This document shows positions 8,757 through 17,691 of a DNA stretch of 64,000 bases, in pieces. Position 1 is the stretch's first letter. Every line of letters starts with the position of its first letter. The notes under the pieces are model-generated. The model ran no database searches. It was given only the letters and a program-made list of their open reading frames with translations, and had not been told where the DNA came from. A program made the position numbers and the translations under genes. The DNA comes from Microtetraspora glauca (GTDB lineage Bacteria > Actinomycetota > Actinomycetes > Streptosporangiales > Streptosporangiaceae), in assembly GCA_001570385.1 (NCBI GenBank), contig BBYL01000006.1, positions 434,001 through 498,000 on the forward strand. Reading direction: 5' to 3'.

Positions 8757-10178
8757 ATGAACGGCACGACGATCGCCCGCGTGGCGGCCGGTGCACTGGC
8801 ACTTTCGATGCTGGCGGCCTGCGCCAGCGAGCGCGGAGGATCGGTTGCGGTCCCCGGTGTCGGCGACGGCGGAGCGGCGACGCCCGCCGCGGCGTCCGGC
8901 GACGGTCAGGAGATGTTCGGTACGCTGCCGTCGCCCTGCGGGAAGGGCGACGCCAAGGGCGCCACCGACCAGGGCGTCACGGACACCTCGATCGCGATCG
9001 GCTTCGGCGACGACCGGGGTTTCCCCAGGGCACCCGGCCTGTCCAAGGAGATGGGCGACGCGGTCAGCACCATGATCAAGTGGTGTAACGCGCAGGGTGG
9101 CATCAACGGCCGCCAGATCGTCGGGCACCAGTACGACGCGGCGTACATGCAGTCGGTCACCGTCATGCAGAAGGCGTGCAAGCAGGACTTCATGCTCGTC
9201 GGCCAGGGCTTCGCCATGGACGAGGCGGCCGAGCAGTACCGCGTCGGGTGCACCCTGCCGACGGTCGCGGGCTACACCGTCGGCTCGAACGCCTCGATGG
9301 GCCCGATGAAGTTCGAGGCGGTTCCCTACCCCGTGGACTACTTCAACGCGGCCGTCCAGAAGCTGGCCGCCGAGAAGTTCCCCGAGTTCAGGGAGAAGGT
9401 GGACCTGGTCACCTCCACGTCGCCCGCCGTCATGGCCGGAAGCAACAAGATCAAGGATGCCCTGAAGATCCTCGGCGTGAAGACGATGGACTGCGGGGTC
9501 CAGCTCAACAACGACGGCGACCCCAGCTACGTTCCGTTCGCGGAGAAGTTCAAGGCGTGCGGGGTCAAGGCGCTGTGGACCTCGAAGTCGCCCGACCCCG
9601 CCGGCTTCAGCCTGCTTGAGGCGCTGGACCGGGTCGGCGCCCACCCGACGCTGGTCTTCGAGTCGACCTGGTACAGCCCGGCCGTCGCGAAGTGGAACAC
9701 GGGCGGCCAGGGCGACAACCTTCACGTGGGCCTGTTCTTCCAGCCGTTCGAGAACGCCGACAAGGTGCCGGCGGTCAAGAAGTACCTCGACCTCGTCAAC
9801 GCCGGGGGTGGCAAGGTCGCGATGCTCGGCATGCAGGCGACCTCGGCGTTCCTGCTGTGGGCGACGGCGGCCAAGGAGTGCGGCTCCGACCTCACCCGCC
9901 AATGCATGGTCAACAAGCTGTCGCAGGTGCACGAGTGGACAGGTGGCGGGCTGCACGCCCCGACCGACCCGGGCGCCAACATGCCGACCGACTGCGCGCT
10001 GATGATGAAGCTCACCGGATCGACTTTCGAGCAGGTCGCCCCGGCGAACGTCGGCGAGTTCGCGTGCGACGCGTCCAACGTGCTCACGACCGACCCGTCG
10101 ACGTGGGGCACCACGCTCAACGAGGACCGGATCGCCACCACCTTCCTCAGCCCCAACGTGATCAAGCCGCAGGCCTGA
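8757..10178 (+). CDS. ABC transporter substrate-binding lipoprotein, branched-chain amino acid type
   Basis: 473 residues. A lipoprotein signal peptide is evident: a short basic N-terminus, a hydrophobic core and the lipobox LAAC near residue 22. The rest resembles periplasmic-binding type-1 proteins of the Liv/HAAT group (repeated VT-S-P, GHQYDAAY and WATAAKEC segments). SD AAAAGGAG precedes the ATG. No permease or ATPase gene is adjacent, so it is an orphan binding protein that must use components encoded elsewhere or act as a sensor. It converges on the MFS gene. In catabolic clusters such proteins often bind aromatic or steroid-like acids; that is inference. Confidence 0.85.
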   Translation: MNGTTIARVAAGALALSMLAACASERGGSVAVPGVGDGGAATPAAASGDGQEMFGTLPSPCGKGDAKGATDQGVTDTSIAIGFGDDRGFPRAPGLSKEMGDAVSTMIKWCNAQGGINGRQIVGHQYDAAYMQSVTVMQKACKQDFMLVGQGFAMDEAAEQYRVGCTLPTVAGYTVGSNASMGPMKFEAVPYPVDYFNAAVQKLAAEKFPEFREKVDLVTSTSPAVMAGSNKIKDALKILGVKTMDCGVQLNNDGDPSYVPFAEKFKACGVKALWTSKSPDPAGFSLLEALDRVGAHPTLVFESTWYSPAVAKWNTGGQGDNLHVGLFFQPFENADKVPAVKKYLDLVNAGGGKVAMLGMQATSAFLLWATAAKECGSDLTRQCMVNKLSQVHEWTGGGLHAPTDPGANMPTDCALMMKLTGSTFEQVAPANVGEFACDASNVLTTDPSTWGTTLNEDRIATTFLSPNVIKPQA

Positions 10179-10294
10179 TCGCCATCGTCTGGTCGCCGCT
10201 GTCATCCACCACGTTCCTGAGCTTCACGATCCTGGGGCTCGTCCCGGGGGCGGTGCACACCATCGCCGCCGCCGGGACGGTCCTGACCGACGTC

Positions 10295-11656
10295 TCATCC
10301 GCCGACGGGGTCCGGGGCGGCGCCCGCCGCGGTCTCGTGGCCCGCGTCGGCGGACGTGGTTCCGGCGACGTACTGGACGCTCCGCATCGCCAGCGCGGCG
10401 AAGGCGATGACGCACACCACGGCGACCCAGATCGCCGGGCCGAGCGAGGAGCCGGTCGCGGCGAAGATCAGTCCACCGACGAGCGGGGCGATGCCGCTGC
10501 CGAGCACAGTTCCGATGTTCTGGCCGAAGTTCGCACCGGTGTAGCGGACGTGGCGCGGGAACAGTTCGGCGATGAACGTGAAAGCGGGCGCCTGGACGAG
10601 CGCCGCCAGGACCCCGTAGAGGAAGGTCGCGGCGACCAGTCCTGCGACGCTGGTCACGGTTCCGATCAGGTACAGGGCCGGGACACTGAGGACGAGGTAT
10701 CCGCACAGCACGGCCGCGAACATCTTCCGCTGGCCGATCCGGTCGGTCAGCCAGCCGGCGAGTGGAGCGAAGCCTATGGTGAGGAACGAACTCAGCGCCA
10801 TGGCGACGAAGACCGTGCTGCTGGGCAGCGCTCGGTTGCCGGCGAGGTAGGTCGCGAACCACGCGGACAGACCGGGCGCACCGTTGGCGGCGATCGCCAC
10901 ACCGCCCGCGATGAGTATGTTGCGCCGGTGGGCCGTCAGCACCTCACGAAGCGGGCTGCGGGTGATTTCGCGGTGCGCGACCATCTCGGTGAACTCGGGG
11001 GAGTCCTCCAACCTCTTCCGGACCAGCAGGGCGACGACGGTCAGCGGAGCGGAGATCAGGAAGGCGATACGCCAGCCGTAGACGGCCATGTCCTCCTTGC
11101 TCAGGATGCCGCTGAGCAGGGCGACGACCACACCACCGACGCCTCCGCCGGCCATGGCGCCCATCGGTGTCAGCGACGCCATGAGGACCCGCCGCGAGCG
11201 CGGGACCGACTCGAGCACGTAGGTGATCGATCCGAGCATCTCGCTTCCGGCGGAGATGCCCTGACCGAGCCGGAGCAGGACGAGCAGGACCGAGGCCGCG
11301 ATGCCGATGCCGGCGTAGGTCGGCAGGATCCCGATCAGAGTGCTGCACACACCCATGAGGATCACGCTGAAGATCAGCGCACTGCGCCGGCCGTTCCGGT
11401 CACCGAGCCGTCCGAACAGGATCCCCCCGATCGGCCTGGCGAAGAAGCCGGCGCCGAACACGGCGAGCCCGGTCAGAAACGAGGTCGACGGATCGGCCGC
11501 GGGAAAGAACAGCGGCGAGAGGTAGACCGTCAGCGTCGCGTAGAGATTGAAGTCGAAGTACTCGATGAACGTGCCGACGAACCCCGCGAGCGCCGCTCGG
11601 CGGGCGGTGGGGGACAGGGGTTCACGGGCGGTGGCGGTGGATGGGTGTCGCTGCAT
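10295..11656 (-). CDS. MFS transporter, metabolite:H+ symporter type
   Basis: 453 residues with about 12 hydrophobic segments. The N-terminus (GFVGTFIEYFDFNLYA) and the loop 2-3 motif (FFARPIGGILFGRLGDRNGRR) match the metabolite:H+ symporter branch (KgtP/ShiA/ProP-like) that imports carboxylates. The gene diverges from the LLM flavoenzyme; a plausible minus-strand promoter and a 14-bp palindrome lie upstream. It probably imports a substrate or intermediate of the adjacent catabolic pathway. Confidence 0.85.
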   Translation of the reverse strand: MQRHPSTATAREPLSPTARRAALAGFVGTFIEYFDFNLYATLTVYLSPLFFPAADPSTSFLTGLAVFGAGFFARPIGGILFGRLGDRNGRRSALIFSVILMGVCSTLIGILPTYAGIGIAASVLLVLLRLGQGISAGSEMLGSITYVLESVPRSRRVLMASLTPMGAMAGGGVGGVVVALLSGILSKEDMAVYGWRIAFLISAPLTVVALLVRKRLEDSPEFTEMVAHREITRSPLREVLTAHRRNILIAGGVAIAANGAPGLSAWFATYLAGNRALPSSTVFVAMALSSFLTIGFAPLAGWLTDRIGQRKMFAAVLCGYLVLSVPALYLIGTVTSVAGLVAATFLYGVLAALVQAPAFTFIAELFPRHVRYTGANFGQNIGTVLGSGIAPLVGGLIFAATGSSLGPAIWVAVVCVIAFAALAMRSVQYVAGTTSADAGHETAAGAAPDPVGG

Positions 11657-11752
11657 GGTGACTCCCGAGTGGGGGGTGGGCGACGTGCGCGGGCCGGGTC
11701 GGGGGTGGATCGGTCTCGTCGCCTGGACCGGGGTCGCTCGCCGGGGAAGATA

Positions 11753-11766
11753 GTGGCGCGCGCCAC
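11753..11766. promoter_or_regulatory. 14-bp perfect palindrome (putative operator)
   Basis: GTGGCGCGCGCCAC is fully self-complementary. It lies just downstream of the expected transcription start of the MFS gene, a position from which a bound repressor would block transcription. Confidence 0.4.
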
Positions 11767-11781
11767 ATATCGATAGAATTA

Positions 11782-11810
11782 AACATACTAAACTGATCTC
11801 TCGCCTTCAA
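11782..11810 (-). promoter_or_regulatory. Putative promoter of the MFS transporter gene
   Basis: On the minus strand, TTGAAG is followed after exactly 17 nt by TATGTT, close to sigma-70-type -35/-10 boxes. The patch is unusually A+T-rich for this window. Activity is inferred. Confidence 0.4.
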
Positions 11811-11991
11811 GGCCTCGCGGGCGTCTCTCCTCGACCCATGGATCGGGTCTGGTCCGTGCTCAGTGCGGCCTGCCTCGAAAGCTCCCCGGTGGGGTGCCTG
11901 GGTATTGCGCCCACTCGGCGTTCACGCAATGATGATGCATCGATAGGTTTCGAAGAATAGAAGTCTGAATGAGGACGGTTCGGAGCGGCCG

Positions 11992-12855
11992 ATGAGACTC
12001 GCACTGCACATCAACGACTACTCGGGCCTGGGCGCGCCGCGCGAGATGGCTTCGGCGTTGGCCCGGATCGCGAGGACGGCCGAGGACGTCGGCTTCGCCC
12101 GCCTTAGCCTGACCGATCACCTGTGGCAGATCAGCATGCTCGGCGAGGAGTACGAGCCGATGCTGGAGTCGTACACGACCCTGGGCTACCTGGCTGGGCA
12201 GACGCGGACGATCGAGTTGCAGACCCTCGTCACTGCGGCGCCCTATCGTCCCCCGGGGCTGCTCGCCAAGATCGTGACGACGTTGGACGTGCTTTCCGGG
12301 GGTCGCGCCTGGCTCGGGATCGGCACCGGCTGGAACGAGGAGGAGGCGACCGGTCTCGGGCTGCCGTTCGGGTCGTCCGGCGAGCGTTTCGCGCACCTGG
12401 AGGAGGCCATCCAGATCTGCCGGCAGATGTGGAGCGAGAGTCGCGAGTCCTTCGTGGGGGAGCACTACAAGCTGGCCAGCACGCTCAACTCGCCGGAGCC
12501 GGTGGCCCGGCCGCGGATCCTCATCGGCGGCGGCGGCGAGCGGGTGACGCTGCGGCTGGCCGCCCGCTACGCCGACGCGTTCAACGTGTACGGCGGCCCG
12601 GACGCCGGTCAGAAGGTGGAGCGGCTGCGCGAGCACTGCGAGAAGCTCGGCCGCGATGTGAACGAAATCGAGAAGACCGCCGTGCTCCCGCTCCCGGCGG
12701 ACGGCGCCGACAGCGTGGAGCACCTCCTGGAGGAGCTGCGGCGGCTGCACGAACTGGGCTTCACCACGGTCTACAGCGCTGTTCCCGACGTCGGCACGAT
12801 CACGCCGCTGGAGGCGCTCGGCGCGAAGGTGATCCCCGAGATCTCCGAGTGGTGA
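11992..12855 (+). CDS. LLM class flavin-dependent (probably F420-dependent) oxidoreductase
   Basis: 287 residues of the luciferase-like monooxygenase TIM-barrel family. The N-terminus (MRLALHINDYSG) matches the family. GGRAWLGIGTGWNEEEATGLG and FAHLEEAIQICRQMW are the typical mid-protein motifs of actinobacterial F420-dependent members. The start ATG is 12 nt after a weak GGAGCGG. A weak promoter (TTCACG-N17-TAGGTT, 11921-11949) is possible. It heads a plus-strand pair with the amidohydrolase. Reaction unknown: hydride transfer or monooxygenation of a pathway intermediate. Confidence 0.85.
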   Translation: MRLALHINDYSGLGAPREMASALARIARTAEDVGFARLSLTDHLWQISMLGEEYEPMLESYTTLGYLAGQTRTIELQTLVTAAPYRPPGLLAKIVTTLDVLSGGRAWLGIGTGWNEEEATGLGLPFGSSGERFAHLEEAIQICRQMWSESRESFVGEHYKLASTLNSPEPVARPRILIGGGGERVTLRLAARYADAFNVYGGPDAGQKVERLREHCEKLGRDVNEIEKTAVLPLPADGADSVEHLLEELRRLHELGFTTVYSAVPDVGTITPLEALGAKVIPEISEW

Positions 12856-12923
12856 CCGGCCGGACCGGCCGACCATGACCTGATCCGCAGGATATTCGGA
12901 ACCAGATTCAGACAGGAGACGGG

Positions 12924-14183
12924 ATGAACGTCGAAGACATGATCTTGGTCAGCATCGACGACCACGTGGTCGAACCTCGCGAGATGTTCGATAACCACGT
13001 CCCGGAGAAGTACAAGGACCAGGCGCCGAAGTCCATCATGGACGAGAACGGCTACGAGAAGTGGTGGTTCCAGGGCATCCCCAGCGTCTCGAGCAGCCTC
13101 AACGCCGTCGTGGGCTGGCCGAACGAGGAGTGGGGGATGAACCCCTCCACCTTCTCTGAGATGCGGCCGGGCGCCTATGACATCCACCAGCGGGTGCGGG
13201 ACATGAACCGCAACGGGATCCTCGCCTCGATGTGCTTCCCGTCGTTCGCCGGCTTCAGCGCGCGCTTCTTCCAGGAGGCCCAGGACAAGGACCTGGCGCT
13301 GATCATGCTGAAGGCGTACAACGACTGGCACATCGACGAGTGGGCGGCGACGTACCCCGGCCGTTTCATCCCCATCGCGCTCGGCCCGGTCTGGAACCCG
13401 GAGGAACTCGCCAAGGAGGTCTACCGCGTCGCCGCCAAGGGCGTCCGCGCCATGACGATGCCCGAGCTGCCTCACCTGCAGGGGCTGCCCAGCTACCACG
13501 ACCTCGAATACTGGGACCCGTTCTTCCGTGCCGTCTCCGAGACCCAGGTCGTCATGTGCCTGCACATCGGGCAGGGGTTCGGGGCCATCAAGGGCGCGCC
13601 CGACGCCCCGATCGACAACCTGATCATCCTCGCGACCCAGGTGTCCACGTTCGCGGCCCAGGACCTGCTCTGGGGCGGCGCGATGCGCAAGTACCCCGAC
13701 CTGAAGATCGCCTGGTCGGAGGCGGGCATCGGGTGGATCCCGTTCTACCTGGACCGCTGCGACCGGCACTACACCAACCAGCGCTGGCTCGGCCACGACT
13801 TCGGCGGCAAGCTGCCGAGTGAGATCTTCCGGGAGCACTCGCTGGCCTGCTATGTCACCGACCCCACGGCCCTCAAGGTCCGGCACGACATCGGCATGGA
13901 AATCATCGCGTGGGAGTGCGACTACCCGCACTCGGACTCGATCTGGCCGGAGGCCCCCGAGTTCGTGCTCAACGAGATGAACGGCGCGGGTGTGCCCGAC
14001 CACGAGATCAACATGATCACGTGGCAGAACACCTGCCGTTTCTTCGGGTGGGACCCCTTCAAGCACATCCCGAAGGAGCAGGCGACGGTCGGCGCCCTGC
14101 GCGCGCTGTCACCGGACGTCGACGCGACCATCCGGTCGAAGCACGAGTGGCGCCGGCTGTACGAGCTGGCCCACTCCTCCTGA
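12924..14183 (+). CDS. Amidohydrolase-2 family protein (metal-dependent hydrolase/decarboxylase fold)
   Basis: 419 residues. The N-terminal SIDDHVVEP replaces the usual DxH/ExH metal motif of amidohydrolase_2 enzymes. MCLHIGQGFG and the C-terminal ECDYPHSDSIWP supply further His/Asp ligands. The family includes ACMSD-type decarboxylases and ring-cleavage hydrolases, and long members like this are common in actinobacterial steroid and terpenoid catabolic clusters. SD GGAGACGGG precedes the ATG. It lies 68 nt after the LLM enzyme and ends at a strong hairpin terminator. Confidence 0.82.
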   Translation: MNVEDMILVSIDDHVVEPREMFDNHVPEKYKDQAPKSIMDENGYEKWWFQGIPSVSSSLNAVVGWPNEEWGMNPSTFSEMRPGAYDIHQRVRDMNRNGILASMCFPSFAGFSARFFQEAQDKDLALIMLKAYNDWHIDEWAATYPGRFIPIALGPVWNPEELAKEVYRVAAKGVRAMTMPELPHLQGLPSYHDLEYWDPFFRAVSETQVVMCLHIGQGFGAIKGAPDAPIDNLIILATQVSTFAAQDLLWGGAMRKYPDLKIAWSEAGIGWIPFYLDRCDRHYTNQRWLGHDFGGKLPSEIFREHSLACYVTDPTALKVRHDIGMEIIAWECDYPHSDSIWPEAPEFVLNEMNGAGVPDHEINMITWQNTCRFFGWDPFKHIPKEQATVGALRALSPDVDATIRSKHEWRRLYELAHSS

Positions 14184-14195
14184 TCGGCCCCGCCA

Positions 14196-14238
14196 CGCGA
14201 ATCGGCGCCCAGCCTTCGGGCTGGGCGCCGAATTCGCG
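14196..14238. terminator. Strong bidirectional hairpin terminator
   Basis: A 13-bp perfect GC-rich stem (14202-14214 with 14219-14231) has a TTCG tetraloop, extended by seven outer base pairs past one bulged base. It separates the converging amidohydrolase and SDR genes and can serve both strands. Confidence 0.85.
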
Positions 14239-14239
14239 T

Positions 14240-15019
14240 TCAGAACGAGAAGGAGTAGCCGCCGTTGATCGGATAGGTCTGCCCGGTCACCCAACCGGCC
14301 TCCGGCCCGGAGAGGAAGGACACCAGCGCGGCCACCTCGCCCGGTCGGCCGATGCGCCGGATGACGTACCGGCTGATCGACTGGGCCAGTCCGGGGTCCT
14401 TGAGGTATTCGTCGGATGGCTCCTCCGGTCCGACAGTCCCGAGCGACACGGAGTTGACGGTGACACCGTGACGGCCGACCTCCCTGGCCACCGCCCGGCT
14501 GAACCCGGCTGCTCCCGCCTTGGCCGCCGAATAGGCCGCCATCGTCGGCTCCCCCACCCGGCCGGCGTCGGAGATGATGGTCACGACGCGCCCCCAGGAC
14601 TTGTCGATCATGGCGGGCAGGAACGCCCGGACCGTGTGCATCACCCCGTACAGGTTGACGCGGAGGTAGCTCTCCCAGTCGGCCGGAGCCGTCTCGACGA
14701 AGGGCGCGAAATCCCCTCGTGTCAGCGACGTCACCCGGCCGGCGTTGCCGGCGTTGTTGACCAGGATGTCGACGGGGCCGGCCGCCTCGGCCGCCTGCCG
14801 CACCGCGGACCAGTCCGTGACGTCGAAGACCGAGGGTACGGCGTGGCCGCCGGCTGCCGCGATCTCGGCGACGACGGTGCCGGCCCGGTCATCGACGAGG
14901 TCGTTGACGACCACCTCGGCCCCCCTGCGCGCCAGCTCGTGCGCGATGGCACGTCCTACGCCCTGACCGGCGCCGGTCACCAGCGCGCGCCGGCCGGCAT
15001 GCGTGTGCTCGTCCGTCAT
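14240..15019 (-). CDS. SDR family oxidoreductase
   Basis: 259 residues. Classical SDR: cofactor motif TGAGQGVGRA near the N-terminus, NNAGNAG, then the catalytic Ser region and YSAAKAG, ending in YPINGGYSF. The ATG at 15019 is chosen because AAGGAG lies 7 nt upstream; an upstream in-frame start at 15070 has no SD. It diverges from the two MaoC genes across an A+T-rich promoter region. Probably a 3-oxoacyl or alcohol dehydrogenase of the pathway. Confidence 0.85.
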   Translation of the reverse strand: MTDEHTHAGRRALVTGAGQGVGRAIAHELARRGAEVVVNDLVDDRAGTVVAEIAAAGGHAVPSVFDVTDWSAVRQAAEAAGPVDILVNNAGNAGRVTSLTRGDFAPFVETAPADWESYLRVNLYGVMHTVRAFLPAMIDKSWGRVVTIISDAGRVGEPTMAAYSAAKAGAAGFSRAVAREVGRHGVTVNSVSLGTVGPEEPSDEYLKDPGLAQSISRYVIRRIGRPGEVAALVSFLSGPEAGWVTGQTYPINGGYSFSF

Positions 15020-15153
15020 CCGGGGCTCCTTCACGTCCCTGGGAGGTAGCGGTCGATCCCGCATTCCCATAATACGAAACTTCTATATATGTCTATCTAT
15101 CATGTATCCTGCTGCATGAACAGTTGCTGCGGGAACCCGAAGGTGGCAGGCAC

Positions 15154-15681
15154 ATGAGCGGACTTGGTCTCATCCGGCCAGATATGTTGGAGATCGTCGG
15201 CCGGCCATACGCGCGTCAGATCTCCTATCCGATCAGCGCGTCCGACATCCGCAAGTGGTCGCTGGCGGTGTACTTCCCGGAGGCGCCGCCTGCGCCGTAC
15301 ACCGACCCATGCGCCCCCGGCGAAGGCCGCCTCGTCGCTCCGCTCGACTTCAATCCGTTCGCCTGGGGAGCCGCTGAGAAGGTGCCGACGGGATGCGAGA
15401 TCGCTCCCGACCCCGTCTACCGGAGCTCGGGTGCCATGGAGCACCACCTCGGCATCGCACCGCCGGATCTCCGCCGGGCGCTCAACGGCGGGGTGTCGGC
15501 CACGTACACCGGCGCGCCCATGCGGCCCGGCGACGTCATCACCGCGGAATCCGCCATCGCCGGCTACTCCGTACGGGAAGGACGGCTGGGCGCCATGTTG
15601 CTGACCGACGTCGCCACGACCTGGACCAACCAGAACGGCGAGGAGATCAAGACCTACCGCATGACGCTCATCCGTTACTGA
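15154..15681 (+). CDS. MaoC-like/FAS1-type dehydratase, N-terminal hotdog domain protein
   Basis: 175 residues. Sequence features such as GRPYARQISYPISASDIRKW match the non-catalytic 'MaoC N-terminal' hotdog family that pairs with a catalytic MaoC subunit to hydrate enoyl-CoA. The ATG at 15154 is favoured (AAGGTGG 7 nt upstream) over a TTG at 15124. The partner gene starts 27 nt downstream, so the two probably form a heteromeric enoyl-CoA hydratase, as known for ChsH1/ChsH2-type systems in steroid degradation. Confidence 0.75.
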   Translation: MSGLGLIRPDMLEIVGRPYARQISYPISASDIRKWSLAVYFPEAPPAPYTDPCAPGEGRLVAPLDFNPFAWGAAEKVPTGCEIAPDPVYRSSGAMEHHLGIAPPDLRRALNGGVSATYTGAPMRPGDVITAESAIAGYSVREGRLGAMLLTDVATTWTNQNGEEIKTYRMTLIRY

Positions 15682-15708
15682 CCCCGACGACCGACCAGGA
15701 GGAACCCG

Positions 15709-16155
15709 ATGACCGATCTCGCCGCAGACCTGCCCGGCACGCGGACGCCGGAGTTCGATGTGGGCGGCGCCGTCCCGCCGTTCGTACGGCCCGCCGGGCT
15801 GGAGGCGTGGAACCGCTACGCCGCCGTGAACGACGAGTTCGTCCCCATCCACATGGACGACGAGGCCGGGAAGGCCGCGGGCTACCCCGGCGCCTTCGGC
15901 ATGGGCAACCTGCTTTGGGCGTGGCTGCACTGCGCGATCGAAAGCTGGCTCGGCGACCGGGGCCGCGTCGAGCATCTGGAGTGCCGCTTCCGCGCTCCGG
16001 CGCTCAAGGGCGACGAGGTCACCTGCGGTGGCGTCATCACCGGCCGGAAGGCCCGGGAGGACGGCACGACGGTGCTGGAGCTGGACCTCTGGGCGGACAG
16101 GCAGTCGGGGGACCGCCTCGTCACGGCGAAGGCCCAGGTCGTCCTCCAGGGATGA
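15709..16155 (+). CDS. MaoC-like enoyl-CoA hydratase, catalytic subunit
   Basis: 148 residues, single hotdog fold. The segment NDEFVPIHMDDEAGKAAGYPG contains the Asp/His pattern of the R-hydratase active site (D-x4-H). SD AGGAGG is 8 nt before the ATG. Downstream partner of the 15154 gene; the pair is followed by a hairpin terminator. Likely hydrates an enoyl-CoA with a bulky acyl group; the exact substrate is not known. Confidence 0.8.
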   Translation: MTDLAADLPGTRTPEFDVGGAVPPFVRPAGLEAWNRYAAVNDEFVPIHMDDEAGKAAGYPGAFGMGNLLWAWLHCAIESWLGDRGRVEHLECRFRAPALKGDEVTCGGVITGRKAREDGTTVLELDLWADRQSGDRLVTAKAQVVLQG

Positions 16156-16328
16156 GCCGCCTGGACGTCCTCCGGAGACGCTGATCCGGTCCGGCTCGCG
16201 CCCATTGATAGCAGCCGGACGCCAAGCCGGCAGGGCGTGCTCCCGAGAGACGCGCCTTTCGCGATGCGGCTGCCTGCCGCGGGTTCGGCAGACCGGATAC
16301 GTCGGATTCCCACCCGGTGACAGCCCGA

Positions 16329-16365
16329 TGGGCGGGCTCTTTCCCCGTCAGGAAGAGCCCGCCCA
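16329..16365. terminator. Bidirectional hairpin terminator
   Basis: A GC-rich stem of about 15 bp (16329-16344 with 16351-16365, one bulged A) with a 6-nt loop. It lies between the MaoC operon and the converging VOC gene. Confidence 0.8.
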
Positions 16366-16385
16366 CCGGACGTTCGGACGGCGTG

Positions 16386-17324
16386 TCAGTCGTCGGCGAA
16401 GGGGTCGCCCTCGATGTTCTCGGTGCTGAAGAAGATGGGCGCCCCGAACGTGTCCTCGACGTCGGTGACGATCAGTTGCTCGCTGATCCGCGTCGTCCGG
16501 ACGTTGTTCTTGTTCAGCCAGATCTCGGCCGAGTCGAGGTCGGCGACCTTGAAGCGGAGGCTGTAGATCATGTTGCCCCACTTCTCGACGTGCCGGCCGA
16601 GGTCGGATTCGGCGTCCACCGGCTCGGCGAGCTGGAGGAGGCAGTCGCCGAGCTGCAGGATCGCGGACTTCGCCCGCAGGTCGTCGTCCGTACCGATCGT
16701 GATCGGCACCGCCTGCATCGTGTCGACGTAGATCTTGATGGCCGCTTCCAGGTCGCGGACGCCCAGGGTCACGTGGGAGAAGCGCTTGATGGTGAGCGGG
16801 TGGGACCGCCACAGGCGCACCAGCGACGACCACGTCTCCTGGTCACGCGGATCGTCGGGCATGTCCAGCTTGCACAGCTCCACCATCAGGCCGCCGGTGT
16901 CGCGTGGACTCGGGAAGAAGTACGGCGTGTCCGGGTCGAGCTTGTCGATCTTTCCGCCGCCGGGCTTGCCGATGTAGACCCCGCGCTCGAGCAGCCGGTC
17001 GGCCAGCCCGACGAGGTCGTCCACCTTGTACCCCACCGAGTGCAGGTGGCGTCCGTACTTCGTGTAGAACTTGCCGACGGGAAGCTGGGGATTGGCCGGC
17101 ATCTTCGGTGCCATGACCTCCACGCACAGGTCGCCGACCATCAGCAGGGCCGCGTAGCGGTCTTCCCAGGGGAGGTAGTTCGGCTCGTCGCCGCCCATGT
17201 ACACGACGCCGCCCAGGACGTCCTCGTAGAACCGGCGCAGTTCCTCCACGTCATCGCACATGTGGACGACGTGGATCATCTGCCCGATGCCGTGATCTCC
17301 AGTTACCTTTACCTGCTTCTTCAC
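16386..17324 (-). CDS. VOC (glyoxalase/extradiol dioxygenase fold) family protein, two-domain
   Basis: 312 residues with two VOC modules. The first (residues ~12-140) starts IHVVHMCDDVEELRRFYEDVLG; the second (~180-300) starts FSHVTLGVRDLEAAIKIYVD. GTG start with GAGGAG about 6 nt upstream. The SD region overlaps the stop codon of the EthD-like gene, so the two are in one operon. The fold serves isomerases, dioxygenases and epimerases such as methylmalonyl-CoA epimerase; which one applies is not clear. Confidence 0.75.
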   Translation of the reverse strand: MKKQVKVTGDHGIGQMIHVVHMCDDVEELRRFYEDVLGGVVYMGGDEPNYLPWEDRYAALLMVGDLCVEVMAPKMPANPQLPVGKFYTKYGRHLHSVGYKVDDLVGLADRLLERGVYIGKPGGGKIDKLDPDTPYFFPSPRDTGGLMVELCKLDMPDDPRDQETWSSLVRLWRSHPLTIKRFSHVTLGVRDLEAAIKIYVDTMQAVPITIGTDDDLRAKSAILQLGDCLLQLAEPVDAESDLGRHVEKWGNMIYSLRFKVADLDSAEIWLNKNNVRTTRISEQLIVTDVEDTFGAPIFFSTENIEGDPFADD

Positions 17325-17334
17325 CAGACTCTCC

Positions 17335-17670
17335 TCACAGAGCGCCGGAATCGCGGATGTACCACTGGATGACCGGGGGATCGGTCACCAGGTCCATGGA
17401 GGAGGACGGCTCCAGCTCACCGGCCTTGGCCGCCTCCGCGAGGCTCGCCGACGCGTCGGCCACGTCGACCTCCCCGAGGTCGTAGAAGGTGAGGAACCGG
17501 GGCTGCCGCTCCGGATCGGCCGGATCCACGAGGCGGTACCGGACCACCTCCTCGATCGAGGGGATCGCCGCCCGCACCTGGGGAATGTGGACGTTCTCGT
17601 ACCACTCCACGAACTCGGCGGTGCGGTGGGGCACCGGGCTGGCCCAGGCCAGTAGTGCAGCTCTGCTCAC
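17335..17670 (-). CDS. Small EthD-like/dimeric alpha-beta barrel protein
   Basis: 111 residues. WASPVPHRTAEFVEWYENVHIPQVRAAIP matches the start of the EthD/dimeric ferredoxin-like barrel family, whose members act as small accessory proteins or isomerases in degradation operons. It lies between the carboxyltransferase and VOC genes with very short spacing. Enzymatic role unknown. Confidence 0.65.
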   Translation of the reverse strand: MSRAALLAWASPVPHRTAEFVEWYENVHIPQVRAAIPSIEEVVRYRLVDPADPERQPRFLTFYDLGEVDVADASASLAEAAKAGELEPSSSMDLVTDPPVIQWYIRDSGAL

Positions 17671-17691
17671 TTTCGCTCTCCTTTGAGGGAA

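Noticed and set aside
8544..10205. 553-codon minus-strand frame opposite the binding-protein gene
   Set aside because: The plus-strand gene has a lipobox, SD and family similarity; the antisense frame has only GC-rich filler composition.
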